A stretch of 64,000 nt of DNA from Aureobasidium sp. EXF-3400 (Eukaryota > Ascomycota > Dothideomycetes > Dothideales > Saccotheciaceae). Numbering within the stretch: the first letter of the stretch is position 1; each line of letters starts with the position of its first letter. The DNA is taken from NCBI GenBank assembly GCA_024195585.1, contig SWBL01000028.1, positions 162,677-226,676 of the forward strand. Direction: 5' to 3'. This document shows positions 44,391-54,751 of the stretch, one piece after another. Made by a program: the position numbers and the translations under genes. Below the pieces are notes generated by a model. The model worked only from the letters and a program-made list of their open reading frames with translations. It searched no databases and had not been told where the DNA came from.

Positions 44391-45112
44391 CTTGATAAAT
44401 AGATCGAGAGTCTTGTCGTTAAAGAACTGTTGCCGATTTGAGGAAGTCGAGGGCTTGGTCGACGACTAGAGGCGTTGGAATGGTGGATTTAGACGGATGG
44501 AGAGGTAATGATCTTGATAGATCTACCTGCAAGGATAGGATAAAAGAATGGTCTTTGATGATAATGACTTCGCTGAGTTGGACTAGAATCTCAAGACAGA
44601 AGAGATATGGAAGATGATGAATTCGAGTATGGAGCATTTTCCTTTGCAAACATTGATGGAAGGAACCACCAGGGTTGCTGGGCGCGTCATGGGTGTGGCT
44701 AGTGCTGTGGCTGCAGCTTCCCCACTGAGCCACACGATAGCGAACAGACACTGCTTCTTATTCCGCGCAATTTTGAAGACCAGATATCACTGAGATGGAT
44801 ATTCAAAGACACAACTCTTCGAAATAACAGGAGACGATGGTCAGTATATCTTCACAAGCTACGAATACACAATGCAACCATAACTTTCTTGAAATACCAC
44901 GGAGCAAGCTCATCAGTCGCGAACATTGACAACTTGCAACGCTGTCTGGTGAAGCTTCAAATGCTCGGAATCCACTTCCCCAATGACCCCTTCATGTGAA
45001 TTAGTGACGCAATGGTTTTCTAGAGGTAACAAAACATCCACCAAAGAATAACTTCCACATATCATACAGCCTACCACTTCTACATCTTTCAATCTGCCCA
45101 CAATCAGCAATC
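44391..45112. other. Divergent region between the PMP3-like and NTF2-like genes
   Basis: 722 bp with no supported gene or repeat. Confidence 0.5.
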
Positions 45113-45803
45113 ATGCCCGACCCCAATGTTCCCCAAAGCTACGAAATCAGACCTGATCCCCAGGCTCTGACCGGCAACAAAGAAGACCCCAGCCAAAACG
45201 CATCCACTGGTGTCGATTATGAGCCTCATCCCGAAAAGAGCATCAAGCTTGAGCCAGAAAGAGAAAAGATTGTTCAATCAATTTGTGCCTTATACTCTGG
45301 TGGTGCCAGCGAGGAGCTCATGCAGGTGTATGCTGAGAAGGCCGTCTACGATGATCCTTGGTATGTCTATGGGAAACGCCCATACCCCAATCAGAGGTCA
45401 TGTACTAATGAACAATAGGTCATACTGCGACACACGCTACAAGATTGCCGGCCAATGGTACGGCATCCCCAAAGTAATGGCCAAATCGCAAACACTCAAG
45501 ACCGAAGTCGTCGAGTCGGAAAAAGACCGCATCATCTTCAAGCTGCAGCAAGAATACACACCCAGACTTGTACACTACTCCAAGCCAGTAAACAGTCTTA
45601 TTACCTTGACATTGGATGATCAAGGCAAGATCAAATATCACAAGGATATGTGGAATGAGAAGGACTACTCGCATGAAGGCTTGGGCAAGGTTATGAAGAC
45701 TTTGAATGGCGATCATTTGACTAAGGTGAGTGCACACCAACGCTAATGGCGAGAAATATGCTTACCTGAATCGCAGATCACTCAACCGCCAGAGACTCTG
45801 TAA
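45113..45803 (+). CDS. NTF2/SnoaL-like fold protein, function unknown
   Basis: Exons 45113-45360, 45419-45725 and 45777-45803, giving 193 residues. A segment from about residue 45 (REKIVQSICALYSGGASEELMQVYAEKAVYDDPW, then SYCDTRYKIAGQWYGIPK) looks like the cone-shaped NTF2-like fold found in many fungal proteins of unknown role. Later strands follow (RIIFKLQQEYTP, SLITLTLDDQGKIKYHKDMWNEKDYSHEGLG). There is no signal peptide. The last coding exon is only 27 nt, supported by a GTGAGT donor and a CGCAG acceptor. It is convergent with the alpha-xylosidase gene, 75 bp between stops. Confidence 0.78.
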
Positions 45804-45878
45804 ATATGCTCCACGAAGACGACGAATACACAACGCTTTAGCAATATCTAATCTAAATTCTATCCATACGGGCCCTCA

Positions 45879-48262
45879 TCAAGCCAAGCCTTCAGCACCC
45901 TTGATGTTCCACTCCTCGCCACTCTTAGCCGCAGTGATAGTAGCCAATTCCTTGTTATCCGGATCCACCAACCTAAAGGACGATGTCTCGTTAGGGAAGA
46001 ACGTCTTGACCTCAACATCCTTGCTCCAGTCCCAAGTCGTTCTCTTCTCCCCCTCTTTTCCGAGAACTAGAATTGATCCTTCCCTGACATACAAAGGCAG
46101 CGTGTCGAACTGATGTATCTCCTTGATCCACTTCGGTCCTTCAACAACCTGTCCATCCCAGAAGCTAGTCCACTTACCCTCAGGCAGATAGAACTCAACC
46201 TCTCCACTCTCGTCAAACACAGGCGCAACCAACAGACTTGATCCCAGCATAAACTGTTGATCACACAGCCAAGCCGTCTTGTCTTCAGGGAACTCAATCG
46301 CCATGGCCCTGATGCTGACAGGCCAGCCATGCTTGATACTCTCCATAGCCGTCGAGTACAGATAAGGCATCAATCTGCACTTGAGCTGCGTGAACTTTCT
46401 CAACACCGCACTGCATCCTTGCTCGCTCTCATCGTTATCGTCCACCAGCCAAGGTACACGATAACTGTTGCTACCATGCAATCTTGAATGCGAGCAGAGC
46501 AGTCCAAATTGCACCCACCGCTTGTAAATAGCTGCATCAGGCGTGCCCTCAAAGCCACCAATATCGACACTCCAGAAAGAGAAGCCACACATACCCAGTG
46601 ATAAACCTCCTCGCAGAGATTCAGCCATGGCTTCAAAGGTGCTTTCACAATCACCTCCCCATTGCAAAGGAAACTGCTGAGTTCCCGCTGTAGCAGCACG
46701 AGCAAACAACACAGCCTCGTCTTTACCATATCTCTTCTGCAACGCCTCATAAACAACCTTGTTGTAGATATACGCATAATAATTATGCATCTTTTCCGCT
46801 GACACAGAGGAATCAAACCACTGTACATCTTGACTCGGTATCCTCTCTCCAAAGTCTGTTTTCAAACTATCCACACCGATATCGAATAGTTTTTCCAGAC
46901 ATCCAGTGTACCATTCACAAGCGGCTGGGTTTGTGAAGTCAATGATTGCCATACCTCCTTGCCATAAATCCCACTGAAACACATCTCCATTCTTGCGCTT
47001 GAGGAGGTAGTTCTTCTCAGCTGCTTCGGCGAATACAGGGCTTGCTTGACCGAGGTAGGGATTTATCCACACACAGACTTTGTTTGTTAACCCAGAAGCT
47101 TTGAGACGAGTTATACTGCCCTTGGGATCTGGAAAGTGTTGAGAGGAAAACACAAAATCGCACCAGTGGAAAGCGCGTAGCCAGAAACAATCGTAGTGGA
47201 ATACTTGGAGAGGGATGTCGCGAGATTTCATGCCTTCGAGAAAGGAGAGGACGGTGTTGTCGTCGTAGTCGGTTGTGAAGGACGTACTGAGCCATAGCCC
47301 AAAACTCCAGGTAGGCACTTTGCCTGGTTTTCCAGTTAGAGTGGTGTATTTGTCTAGGATTTCCTTGGGAGAGGGGCCGTAAATGATATGCCATTTGAGG
47401 CGTTGGCCGCGGACTGAAGTTTGCACTCTAGAGCATCTTTCACTGCCTACTTCCAAGTCTACCTTTTCTGTTGCGTCGATGAAGATACCATAGCCTTTGT
47501 TGCTCAACCAAAAGGGAATGTTCTTGTAGGCTTGGTCGGAGGAGGTACCGCCATCGGCATTCCAGAGTGTGATTGCTTGGCCCACTTTGTTTAGAGCACC
47601 GAAGCGTTCGCCTAGACCGTAGACTTGTTCGCCTACACCCAGCGTGCTTTGAGTAAGGATGTAGTGGTTTATTTCTCGCATGTCTGCTGTTTGCATGGGA
47701 CTGCTGGTTGCGGGATCGTAGGCGAGTGCTACGCTACGGTTGAGCAGAGAGGTAAGTTTGTGGTTGCCGTCTTTGCTGTGGAAGCGAATGTCGAAGGTGT
47801 GGGGTTTGGAGGATACTGTTGCTGAGAGGTTGCCTGCAGAGATAGTGGTGCCGTGGTCTGTCTTTTGGATGCTGGCGTTTACTTCTGGTTTCCCGGAGGG
47901 GAAGAGGTTGAAATGAGGGCCTTTGTTTTGAGCGCCGTGCCAGTGGGTGACTTCGATGGAGAGTATGTCGTCCATTACGGCTTCTAGCTCCTACATGTCG
48001 TTGGGACTCTGTTCTTTGGGAATACGTGAGGGCGAACATACCACTGTCAAGGTGGGACGGTTCAAGGTATCGCCTCTACTGCGGATTTGCATGGTAGGAC
48101 ATAGCAGTGTGATCTTCTTGCCATCTTGAGCTTCGTTGATAGAGTAGACTTCTTCAGCATACTCTACGCGCTTTCCCTCAGCGACTAGCCACATGCCTGA
48201 TCATATCGTAAGCATCCAGATACGTTCAGAACTCCAATCAACTCACCATCACGAAACTTCAT
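45879..48262 (-). CDS. Alpha-xylosidase, glycoside hydrolase family 31
   Basis: Exons 48262-48247, 48196-48042 and 47990-45879, giving 760 residues. Removes alpha-linked xylose from xyloglucan oligosaccharides. It resembles the bacterial YicI/XylS branch: YGLGERFG, FWLSNKGYGIFID, VFHYDCFWLRAFHWCDF, the nucleophile region VDSLKTDFGERIP, the acid-base region LQWGGDCESTF and FWSVDIGGFEG. There is no signal peptide (start MKFRDGMWLVAEGKRVEY), so it is probably intracellular, acting on imported sugars. The 16-nt first exon is supported by a GTGAGT donor and by the conserved start. A CreA-like GCGGGG occurs about 140 bp upstream. Confidence 0.92.
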
Positions 48263-48984
48263 CTTGGGCAATTTGAGAGCACAAAAATTGCAAAAGGTGA
48301 AAACGCAAAAGAACAAGATAAACTGCCTACCTATCCATGAAGGACAACTGAACTATACCTACAGGATTCTTACATTGCAGATCGCACTGATTGAACCGAC
48401 GCGGGGTCTCTTGTGGTATGAGGGGTTCACGGAGAAATCGACCCAGCTAGGAAACATGCTTGTCGAGCGAGTGCATACAGGCTGAACACTTGCATGAGCA
48501 ACAAAACTAGCGGAAGAATTGCTTTGATACGAGTGGGAGAATCTGCCAAGCGTTGTTAATCGTATAACGAATGATGGGTTTGTCCGACTATGTCGTGGTT
48601 GTGGTTGTGGTGTCCGTTGAAGCTTGCTATCGTGATCCTTCGGCGTAGATCACAAGGAGTCGTTGCCAGTAAAGGTAGCGCCACTATGGCATTGGTTTTC
48701 GTCCGGATCACTCGCAGCTATTACATTCAGCAGTACTGAGTATGTTGATGTGATATCGATCATTTGGCAGATGTCATGGTTGTCGACTTGAGAATAGATG
48801 CGATTTTTGCCAAGCCAATTTCGTCATCGGCGGGCTACATGAGAGCTCCATTTCTGAGAGCAAACACCTTTCTCTCCAGCATTTTGTAAGGACCAAAAAG
48901 TAGGTGTCATCAGTCTTGTTTCTTTGTCTTCGATTCCAACCGACAAAGTCTCTTGCTGCACATCTTTCGACCACACTCACAATC
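48263..48984. other. Divergent region between alpha-xylosidase and sulfite oxidase genes
   Basis: Contains a CreA-like motif. No other feature supported. Confidence 0.5.
48401..48406 (+). promoter_or_regulatory. CreA/Mig1-like motif (GCGGGG)
   Basis: Fits SYGGRG, about 140 bp upstream of the alpha-xylosidase ATG. Weak by itself. Confidence 0.22.
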
Positions 48985-50130
48985 ATGCCTGACCTTGGAT
49001 TTGACCCACTCAATCGCGAGCCACCAGCTACCGAACTAGTGTCATCGTTTCTTACTACAAAAGATGCTTACGACCGTAATCACGGAGGCATACCTGAGAT
49101 CGATGCTTCAAAACACCATGTTCGGGTCGATGGAGCGGTGAAGGACATACTTGATCTTGCCATGTCTGATCTGGAAGCCCTACCTCAACATACTGTGGTC
49201 TCAGCCCTTCAATGTGCTGGTATCAGAAGACATACCATGCGCACGGCTATCAAGGAAGTCCAAGGTCTTGACTGGTTTGACGGAGCCGTCATGAACTGCA
49301 AGTGGCGAGGACCCAGACTGAAGGACATTTTGGAAAAGGCACAGGTCATTCTTACCAAAGAAGAGAAGGGTCATGTAGCTTTTGCAAGCCATGCACAACC
49401 CTGTCAGGAAGACGAATGGTACGGAGCTTCGATAGATCTTGAGAGAGCGCTGGAAGAAGACAAAGATGTGATATTGGCACTCGAGGTGAGCTTTGTGTGA
49501 TGCTCAATCAAGACGCGTGGAGATGGCTGATTTTCTCAGATGAATGGAAAGCCACTTAGCAAGAAGCACGGGTTCCCCGTTCGAGTCGTGGTGCCTGGTA
49601 TCGCTGGTGCTCGGAGTGTGAAGTGGCTGGATCGCATAACGGTACAGACTGTCGAAAGCTCGAATTACTATCAGCAACACGACTACAAGATCCTGCCTCC
49701 GGAAGCGATCGATAGCGAATCTGCAGAGAAGTTTTGGGATACGACACCAGCACTTTAGACGATGCCAATCAACAGTGCGATTGCCATCCCGGAGGCTGGA
49801 TCGAAAGTGGAAAGGTCAGCAGAGGGTAAGGTAACAGTCAAGGGATTTGCTCTGCCTAGTGGAGATGGTGGAGCTGTGGTCAAGGTCGAGGTGTCAGGAG
49901 ACGAAGGGAAGACGTGGACCGAAGCAGAGATGGAGCATGATGCAGATGAGAGCAGGTGGTCTTGGAGGTTATGGAAGGCAAGCGTCAAGATGGAGGCGGG
50001 AAAGGGGTTGAGTATTTTCAGCAAAGCTACGGACGCGAGCGGAGAGACACAGCCAAAGAGATCAGAGTGGAATCTGAGAGGAGTAGCGTATAATGGGTAT
50101 GGAGAGACGACAGATATCGAGGTCGTATAA
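48985..50130 (+). CDS. Sulfite oxidase-family protein, frame broken by an in-frame TAG
   Basis: Exons 48985-49485 and 49540 onward. Molybdenum-cofactor enzyme fold without cytochrome b5. Family marks are SKHHVRVDGAV, the cysteine ligand in VSALQCAGIRRHTM, ASHAQPCQEDEWYGASIDLERAL, NGKPLSKKHGFPVRVVVPGIAGARSVKWLDRI and SNYYQQHDYKILPPEA. The frame then hits TAG at 49756-49758, directly after FWDTTPAL. The next codons in the same frame (TMPINSAIAIPEAGS) continue with the expected dimerisation domain to a stop at 50130. Homologues from memory have Gln at this site, and CAG to TAG is one transition. It may be a recent nonsense allele, a sequencing error or readthrough. The intact part would be 239 residues, the full frame 363 sense codons. 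Confidence 0.8.
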
Positions 50131-50466
50131 AGTATCAGGAAATGAACATGATTAATTATGGTAAAGAAATCAGGCTCGTTTCAAAGCGGAGGAACCAAGA
50201 CGGGCTAGGTGGTCTGTGCGGACAACTCGACGTCAGTTTCCACGGGCGGCGGACGACAGATTGAAGTCTACCACTCCAATCTAGACAAGTGCATGCTAGG
50301 ATTGCGACCCAGACTTGTTACGCGACCCTCACTCATCGATATAGTCAACAGGAGAGACTCTGATCGTGCCCCCGCCTTATCGCCAGTAGAACAGGACTCC
50401 CCGTCCGTCGACCTGCCCCAGAGCCCCATAGCAGACAGCTCAACCAACACCACCACAACCACCGCC
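50131..50466. other. Intergenic, VMA1 leader
   Basis: 336 bp. No supported gene or motif. Confidence 0.5.
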
Positions 50467-52596
50467 ATGGCTCCTTCAAGAGATGTCGAGTCCCAGCAGG
50501 GTGAGTCTAGCTTGTCGCTCTTGACCAATCTCGAATCAAGCTGACGATGAATAGGCTCCATCTTCTCCGTATCGGGGTACGTCGCGCCGCCCGTCCACAA
50601 CCACCTACAAGCCACTAATGCCCGTCCAGTCCCGTCATTATCGCCGAGAACATGATCGGTGTCGCCATGTACGAACTCGTACGTGCCAATCCGCCTCCAA
50701 CACACAATGCGCCATACTAAGAATCCCAGGTCAAAGTCGGCAAGGACGGTCTCGTTGGTGAAGTCATCAGAATCGATAACGACAAGGCCACCATTCAGGT
50801 CTACGAAGAGACAGGTACGCGAACATGCACATACAAGATACACTCGGTTGCTGATGCAAAGCAGCTGGTGTCACTGTCGGTGACCCCGTCTACAGAACCG
50901 GCAAGCCTTTGTCCGTCGAGCTCGGCCCTGGTTTGATGGAGACCATCTACGACGGTATTCAGCGCCCTCTCAAGGCCATCTCGGACGTTTCCGACAGCAT
51001 CTACATTCCCCGCGGTATCGACGTGCCTGCCCTGGACCGCCAGAGAAAGTGGGACTTCAAGCCTGCCGAGTACAAGGTTGGCGACCACATCACCGGTGGT
51101 GACGTTTTCGGTTCCGTCTGGGAGAACTCGCTGCTCAACGACCACAAGATCCTTCTTCCTCCCAGAGCTCGCGGTACCATCACCCGTATCGCAGAGGCTG
51201 GAAGCTACACCGTCGACGAGAAGATTCTCGAGGTTGAGTTCGAGGGCGAGAAGAAAGAGTACAGCATGATGCAGGAGTGGCCCGTCCGTGTCCCCCGCCC
51301 AGTTAACGACAAGCTCGGCTCCGACTCGCCTTTCATTGTCGGTCAGCGTGTCCTCGACGCCCTTTTCCCCAGTGTCCAGGGTGGTACCGTGTGTATTCCT
51401 GGTGCTTTCGGTTGCGGAAAGACTGTCATTTCCCAGTCTGTCTCCAAGTTCTCCAACTCTGACATTATCGTCTACGTCGGATGTGTACGTCTTCCAGAAC
51501 TTCCACGGTCAAGCGATGATGCTAATTACGCTTTAGGGTGAACGTGGTAACGAGATGGCTGAAGTCTTGATGGACTTCCCCGAGCTCACCATCGACGTCA
51601 ACGGCAAGAAGGAGCCTATCATGAAGCGTACCACTCTTATCGCCAACACCTCCAACATGCCCGTCGCTGCCCGTGAGGCTTCCATCTACACTGGTATCAC
51701 TGTCGCCGAGTACTTCCGTGACCAGGGTAAGGATGTTGCCATGATGGCTGACTCGTCTTCTCGCTGGGCTGAGGCTCTTCGTGAGATTTCCGGTCGTCTC
51801 GGAGAGATGCCTGCTGACCAAGGTTTCCCTGCTTACCTCGGTGCCAAGCTTGCCTCTTTCTACGAGCGTGCTGGTCGCGTCACTGCTCTTGGTAGCCCTG
51901 ACCGCAAGGGCAGTGTTTCCATTGTCGGTGCCGTCTCTCCTCCCGGTGGTGATTTCTCAGACCCTGTTACCAGTTCCACCCTTGGTATTGTGCAAGTCTT
52001 CTGGGGTCTCGACAAGAAGCTTGCCCAGCGCAAGCATTTCCCTTCGATCAACACCTCGCTCTCCTACTCCAAGTACACCACCTCGCTGGAGAAGTACTAC
52101 CAAGAAAACAACCCCGAGTTCCCTCGTCTGCGTGACCGCATCAAGGAGCTTTTGACTACTTCCGAGGATCTCGAGCAAGTCGTGCAACTGGTCGGAAAGT
52201 CCGCTCTTGGTGATGGTGACAAGATTACTCTTGATGTCGCAACCCTGCTCAAGGAGGACTTCTTGCAACAAAACGGTTACAGTGACTACGATCAGTTCTG
52301 CCCCCTCTGGAAGACTTTCTGGATGATGAAGAACATGATGAGCTTCCACGACGAGGCCCAGAAGGCCATCTCCCAAGGCCATGCCTGGAGCAAGGTCAGA
52401 GAGTCGACTGGTGAGATCCAGAGCGAATTGAGAAGCATGAAGTTCGAGCTTCCTGACGATGGTGAGGAGAAGGTTGTCAAGAAGGTGAGTTTTGGATTTC
52501 GTCGTTCAAAAATGTTCGTCTTGCTAACGTTTAACGCAGTACGAGGAGCTTTTGCAGAAGATGAACGAGAAGTTCGCTTCCGTCATGGACGAGTAG
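50467..52596 (+). CDS. VMA1: V-type ATPase catalytic subunit A
   Basis: Seven exons: 50467-50500, 50555-50576, 50630-50678, 50730-50814, 50865-51484, 51537-52484 and 52540-52596, giving 604 residues. Catalytic ATP-binding subunit of the vacuolar proton pump V1 sector. The P-loop is GAFGCGKT at about residue 243, with [40 protein letters not shown] and [13 protein letters not shown] following. Four short exons crowd into the first 350 bp, then large ones. Introns have good branch sites (CACTAATG, TACTAAG, GCTAACG). The P-loop site that holds an intein in Saccharomyces is uninterrupted. Codon use is strongly biased to C-ending codons, as expected of a highly expressed gene. Confidence 0.95.
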
Positions 52597-52818
52597 ACGT
52601 GACAATAGACATTTGTTTTGATTGTTCTTGGGCGTTTCCATGGTCCTTCGAGGCTGTATATAATCTCATTTTCCTGAAGCGTATTCGACATGTGTTTCCC
52701 CGCATCTTGGTGACTTTTGTCCATCTCTCCACATCCGAGGTTCAGAGTGAGCTCTGCCTTGCAACTTGTTAAACACAACTCATCTGATGTAACATCTTTG
52801 TCGCACACATCAATTGCA

Positions 52819-54141
52819 ATGCCCCAATCACCGCCATTGACTGGCCTCCGCGTACTTGAATTTGCAGGTCTAGCTCCAGGTACTTGTCACGAGATACGTC
52901 TTAACGATTGAACCTGCTAACAGGACTATCCACAGGACCATTCGCAGGCCTACTACTAGCCGATTGGGGCGCCTCTGTCCTCCGCATCGACCGCGCCATC
53001 CCAGGAGCCCACACCCCCAACCCACCTTCTCCAACCTCAGACCTCCTCACACGCCACAAATCCTCAATTGCCGTAGACATTAAGACTCAACCCGGCATTT
53101 CCCTCATCCTCTCCCTAATCCCCAATGTAGATATCCTCATCGACCCGTTTCGGCCCGGCGTATTGGAAAAATGCGGTCTCTCGCCGGAAAAAGTGCTGTT
53201 GAAACTTAACCCTAGACTCATTGTTGCTCGCATGACGGGCTTTCGCAGGGATGGCAAGTATGCAGCCATGGCTGGCCATGATATCAATTACCTCGCTGTT
53301 TCTGGGATACTATCTCAACTTGGACGTAGCAACTCTCCACCATATCCTCCAGCAAACCTGCTCGGTGATTTCGGAGGTGGAGGATTGGTGTGTTTTTTGG
53401 GTATTGTGATGGCGGTGTTGCAGAGACAGAGTTCAGGTATGGGGCAAGTTGTTGAGGCTAATATGGTGGATGGAGCTGCGTATTTGGGTGTTATGCCTAG
53501 GTTTGCGAGAAAAACGGGTATGTGGGATCGACCCAGGGGAGAGAATTTGTTGGATGGTGGGTGTCCTTATTATGATACTTATGAGTGTAGGGATGGAGGA
53601 TATATGGCTGTGTAAGTCTTGCGGTGGTTATGATGCTGGCAGGGTGTTACTGATGAAGAATAGGGGAGCACTGGAACCGCAGTTTTTTGCTCAGTTGCTG
53701 AGGGGTCTGGGGATTAAGGCTGATGAGCTTTCTGGTAAAAGGGAAGATCGTAAGACATGGCCGGCTTTACGACAACTCTTCACCAAGATTTTCAAATCTA
53801 AGAGTCGGTCTGAGTGGGAGAAGATCTTTGACGATACGGATGCTTGTTGTACACCTGTCCTGACACAAGATGAACTTGAAGATGGCGGGTACGATCAACG
53901 ACCTATTGTTACCTTGAGAGATTCGCCTGGCAAGGCTATCTCGGAAGGAGATGCAGATACGAGGCCTGTGTATGAAGGGCAAGGCATTGGTGTAGAGGGC
54001 AATGGTTGGCAGAGCAGAGGTTTGGCGCCGGGTGTTGGTGGTGAAGAGGTCTTGGCTAGATGGATGGGTTGGAGAAGAGGAAGACATTACGAGGTTGTTG
54101 GCGGAGGGCTTGTGCGACTTGATACGGGGTCTAAGTTGTAA
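52819..54141 (+). CDS. CoA-transferase family III / alpha-methylacyl-CoA racemase
   Basis: Exons 52819-52879, 52936-53611 and 53664-54141, giving 404 residues. The family moves CoA between acids or racemises 2-methyl-branched acyl-CoA. Motifs are [19 protein letters not shown] at the start, [77 protein letters not shown], the GEN motif within [11 protein letters not shown], and [19 protein letters not shown] across the intron. This order and the PYYDTY stretch favour the racemase branch (AMACR) involved in peroxisomal or mitochondrial beta-oxidation. No clear peroxisomal signal at the C-terminus (ends TGSKL). Confidence 0.9.
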
Positions 54142-54179
54142 GATAGGACCTCTCCGTGTGCGAAAACAAGTCACGTATG

Positions 54180-54196
54180 TAGCTATAGAAATGCAC
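54180..54196 (-). repeat. Dispersed short repeat, copy 1 of the 54-kb cluster
   Basis: Minus strand GTGCATTTCTATAGCTA, followed by CATACGTGA and, 15 nt on, CGCACACGGAGAGG, in the same order as the copy at 54466. Confidence 0.45.
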
Positions 54197-54280
54197 AATT
54201 CTTTCGAGAGACAGAACACTCTCCATTGAGAAGCGACGAATTTTCCGCTCTCCTTGGATGCATCTCAAATCTAGAAGTTA

Positions 54281-54300
54281 CTATGCCTTTCTATAGTTTC
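54281..54300 (+). repeat. Dispersed short repeat, diverged copy
   Basis: CTATGCCTTTCTATAGTTTC. Matches the core of the neighbouring copies with several changes. Confidence 0.3.
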
Positions 54301-54465
54301 TCCTAGTAGGAGGCAGAGGTTACGAGAAAGGGATTCGGGACTTACTCTCTATACTTCTCATAAGATGCTGTAAAAAGGCACAATGATTTCTAGACTGGAG
54401 ACATGTCCATGGAGAGCAGGCAATATCACGACTCTCGATGGACGCTTCTTGTTTCTTGAAGGTAC

Positions 54466-54513
54466 TATGCATTTTTATAGCTACTCGTGTGATGGATATC
54501 TGCACACGGGAGT
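54466..54513 (+). repeat. Dispersed short repeat, copy 2 of the 54-kb cluster
   Basis: TATGCATTTTTATAGCTA followed by CTCGTGTGATGG and TGCACACGGGAGTG. Inverted relative to the copy at 54180; its right half also matches 22516-22553. Confidence 0.45.
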
Positions 54514-54629
54514 GTAAGATCTGTGTAGCTGTAGAAAGACTGTACAAATGTGTTCATAGTAAAGGAAAGCACAAAGCAACGACGTCTATGGTTCAGCAGC
54601 GAACGATATTTCGGAAGCTGCACTGTGAC

Positions 54630-54660
54630 GCATAAATTGTGTATTGTGCATAATTTATGC
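54630..54660. repeat. Short palindrome
   Basis: Perfect 9-bp arms GCATAAATT and AATTTATGC around a 13-nt centre. A/T-rich, between two convergent genes. Confidence 0.6.
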
Positions 54661-54751
54661 AGATTTACTTCGCGAGGAGAGTCTATCAGAAAGCAAGCAG
54701 TCTATAATTTGAAAATGTTCTTAATTCTGGTATACCTGATCAAGTAGGTGT

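Larger units (their letters stand above)
54142..54751. other. Convergent intergenic region rich in short repeats
   Basis: Holds three copies of one dispersed repeat in two orientations and a 9-bp-arm palindrome. Possibly the remains of a small non-autonomous element; no coding capacity. Confidence 0.5.
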
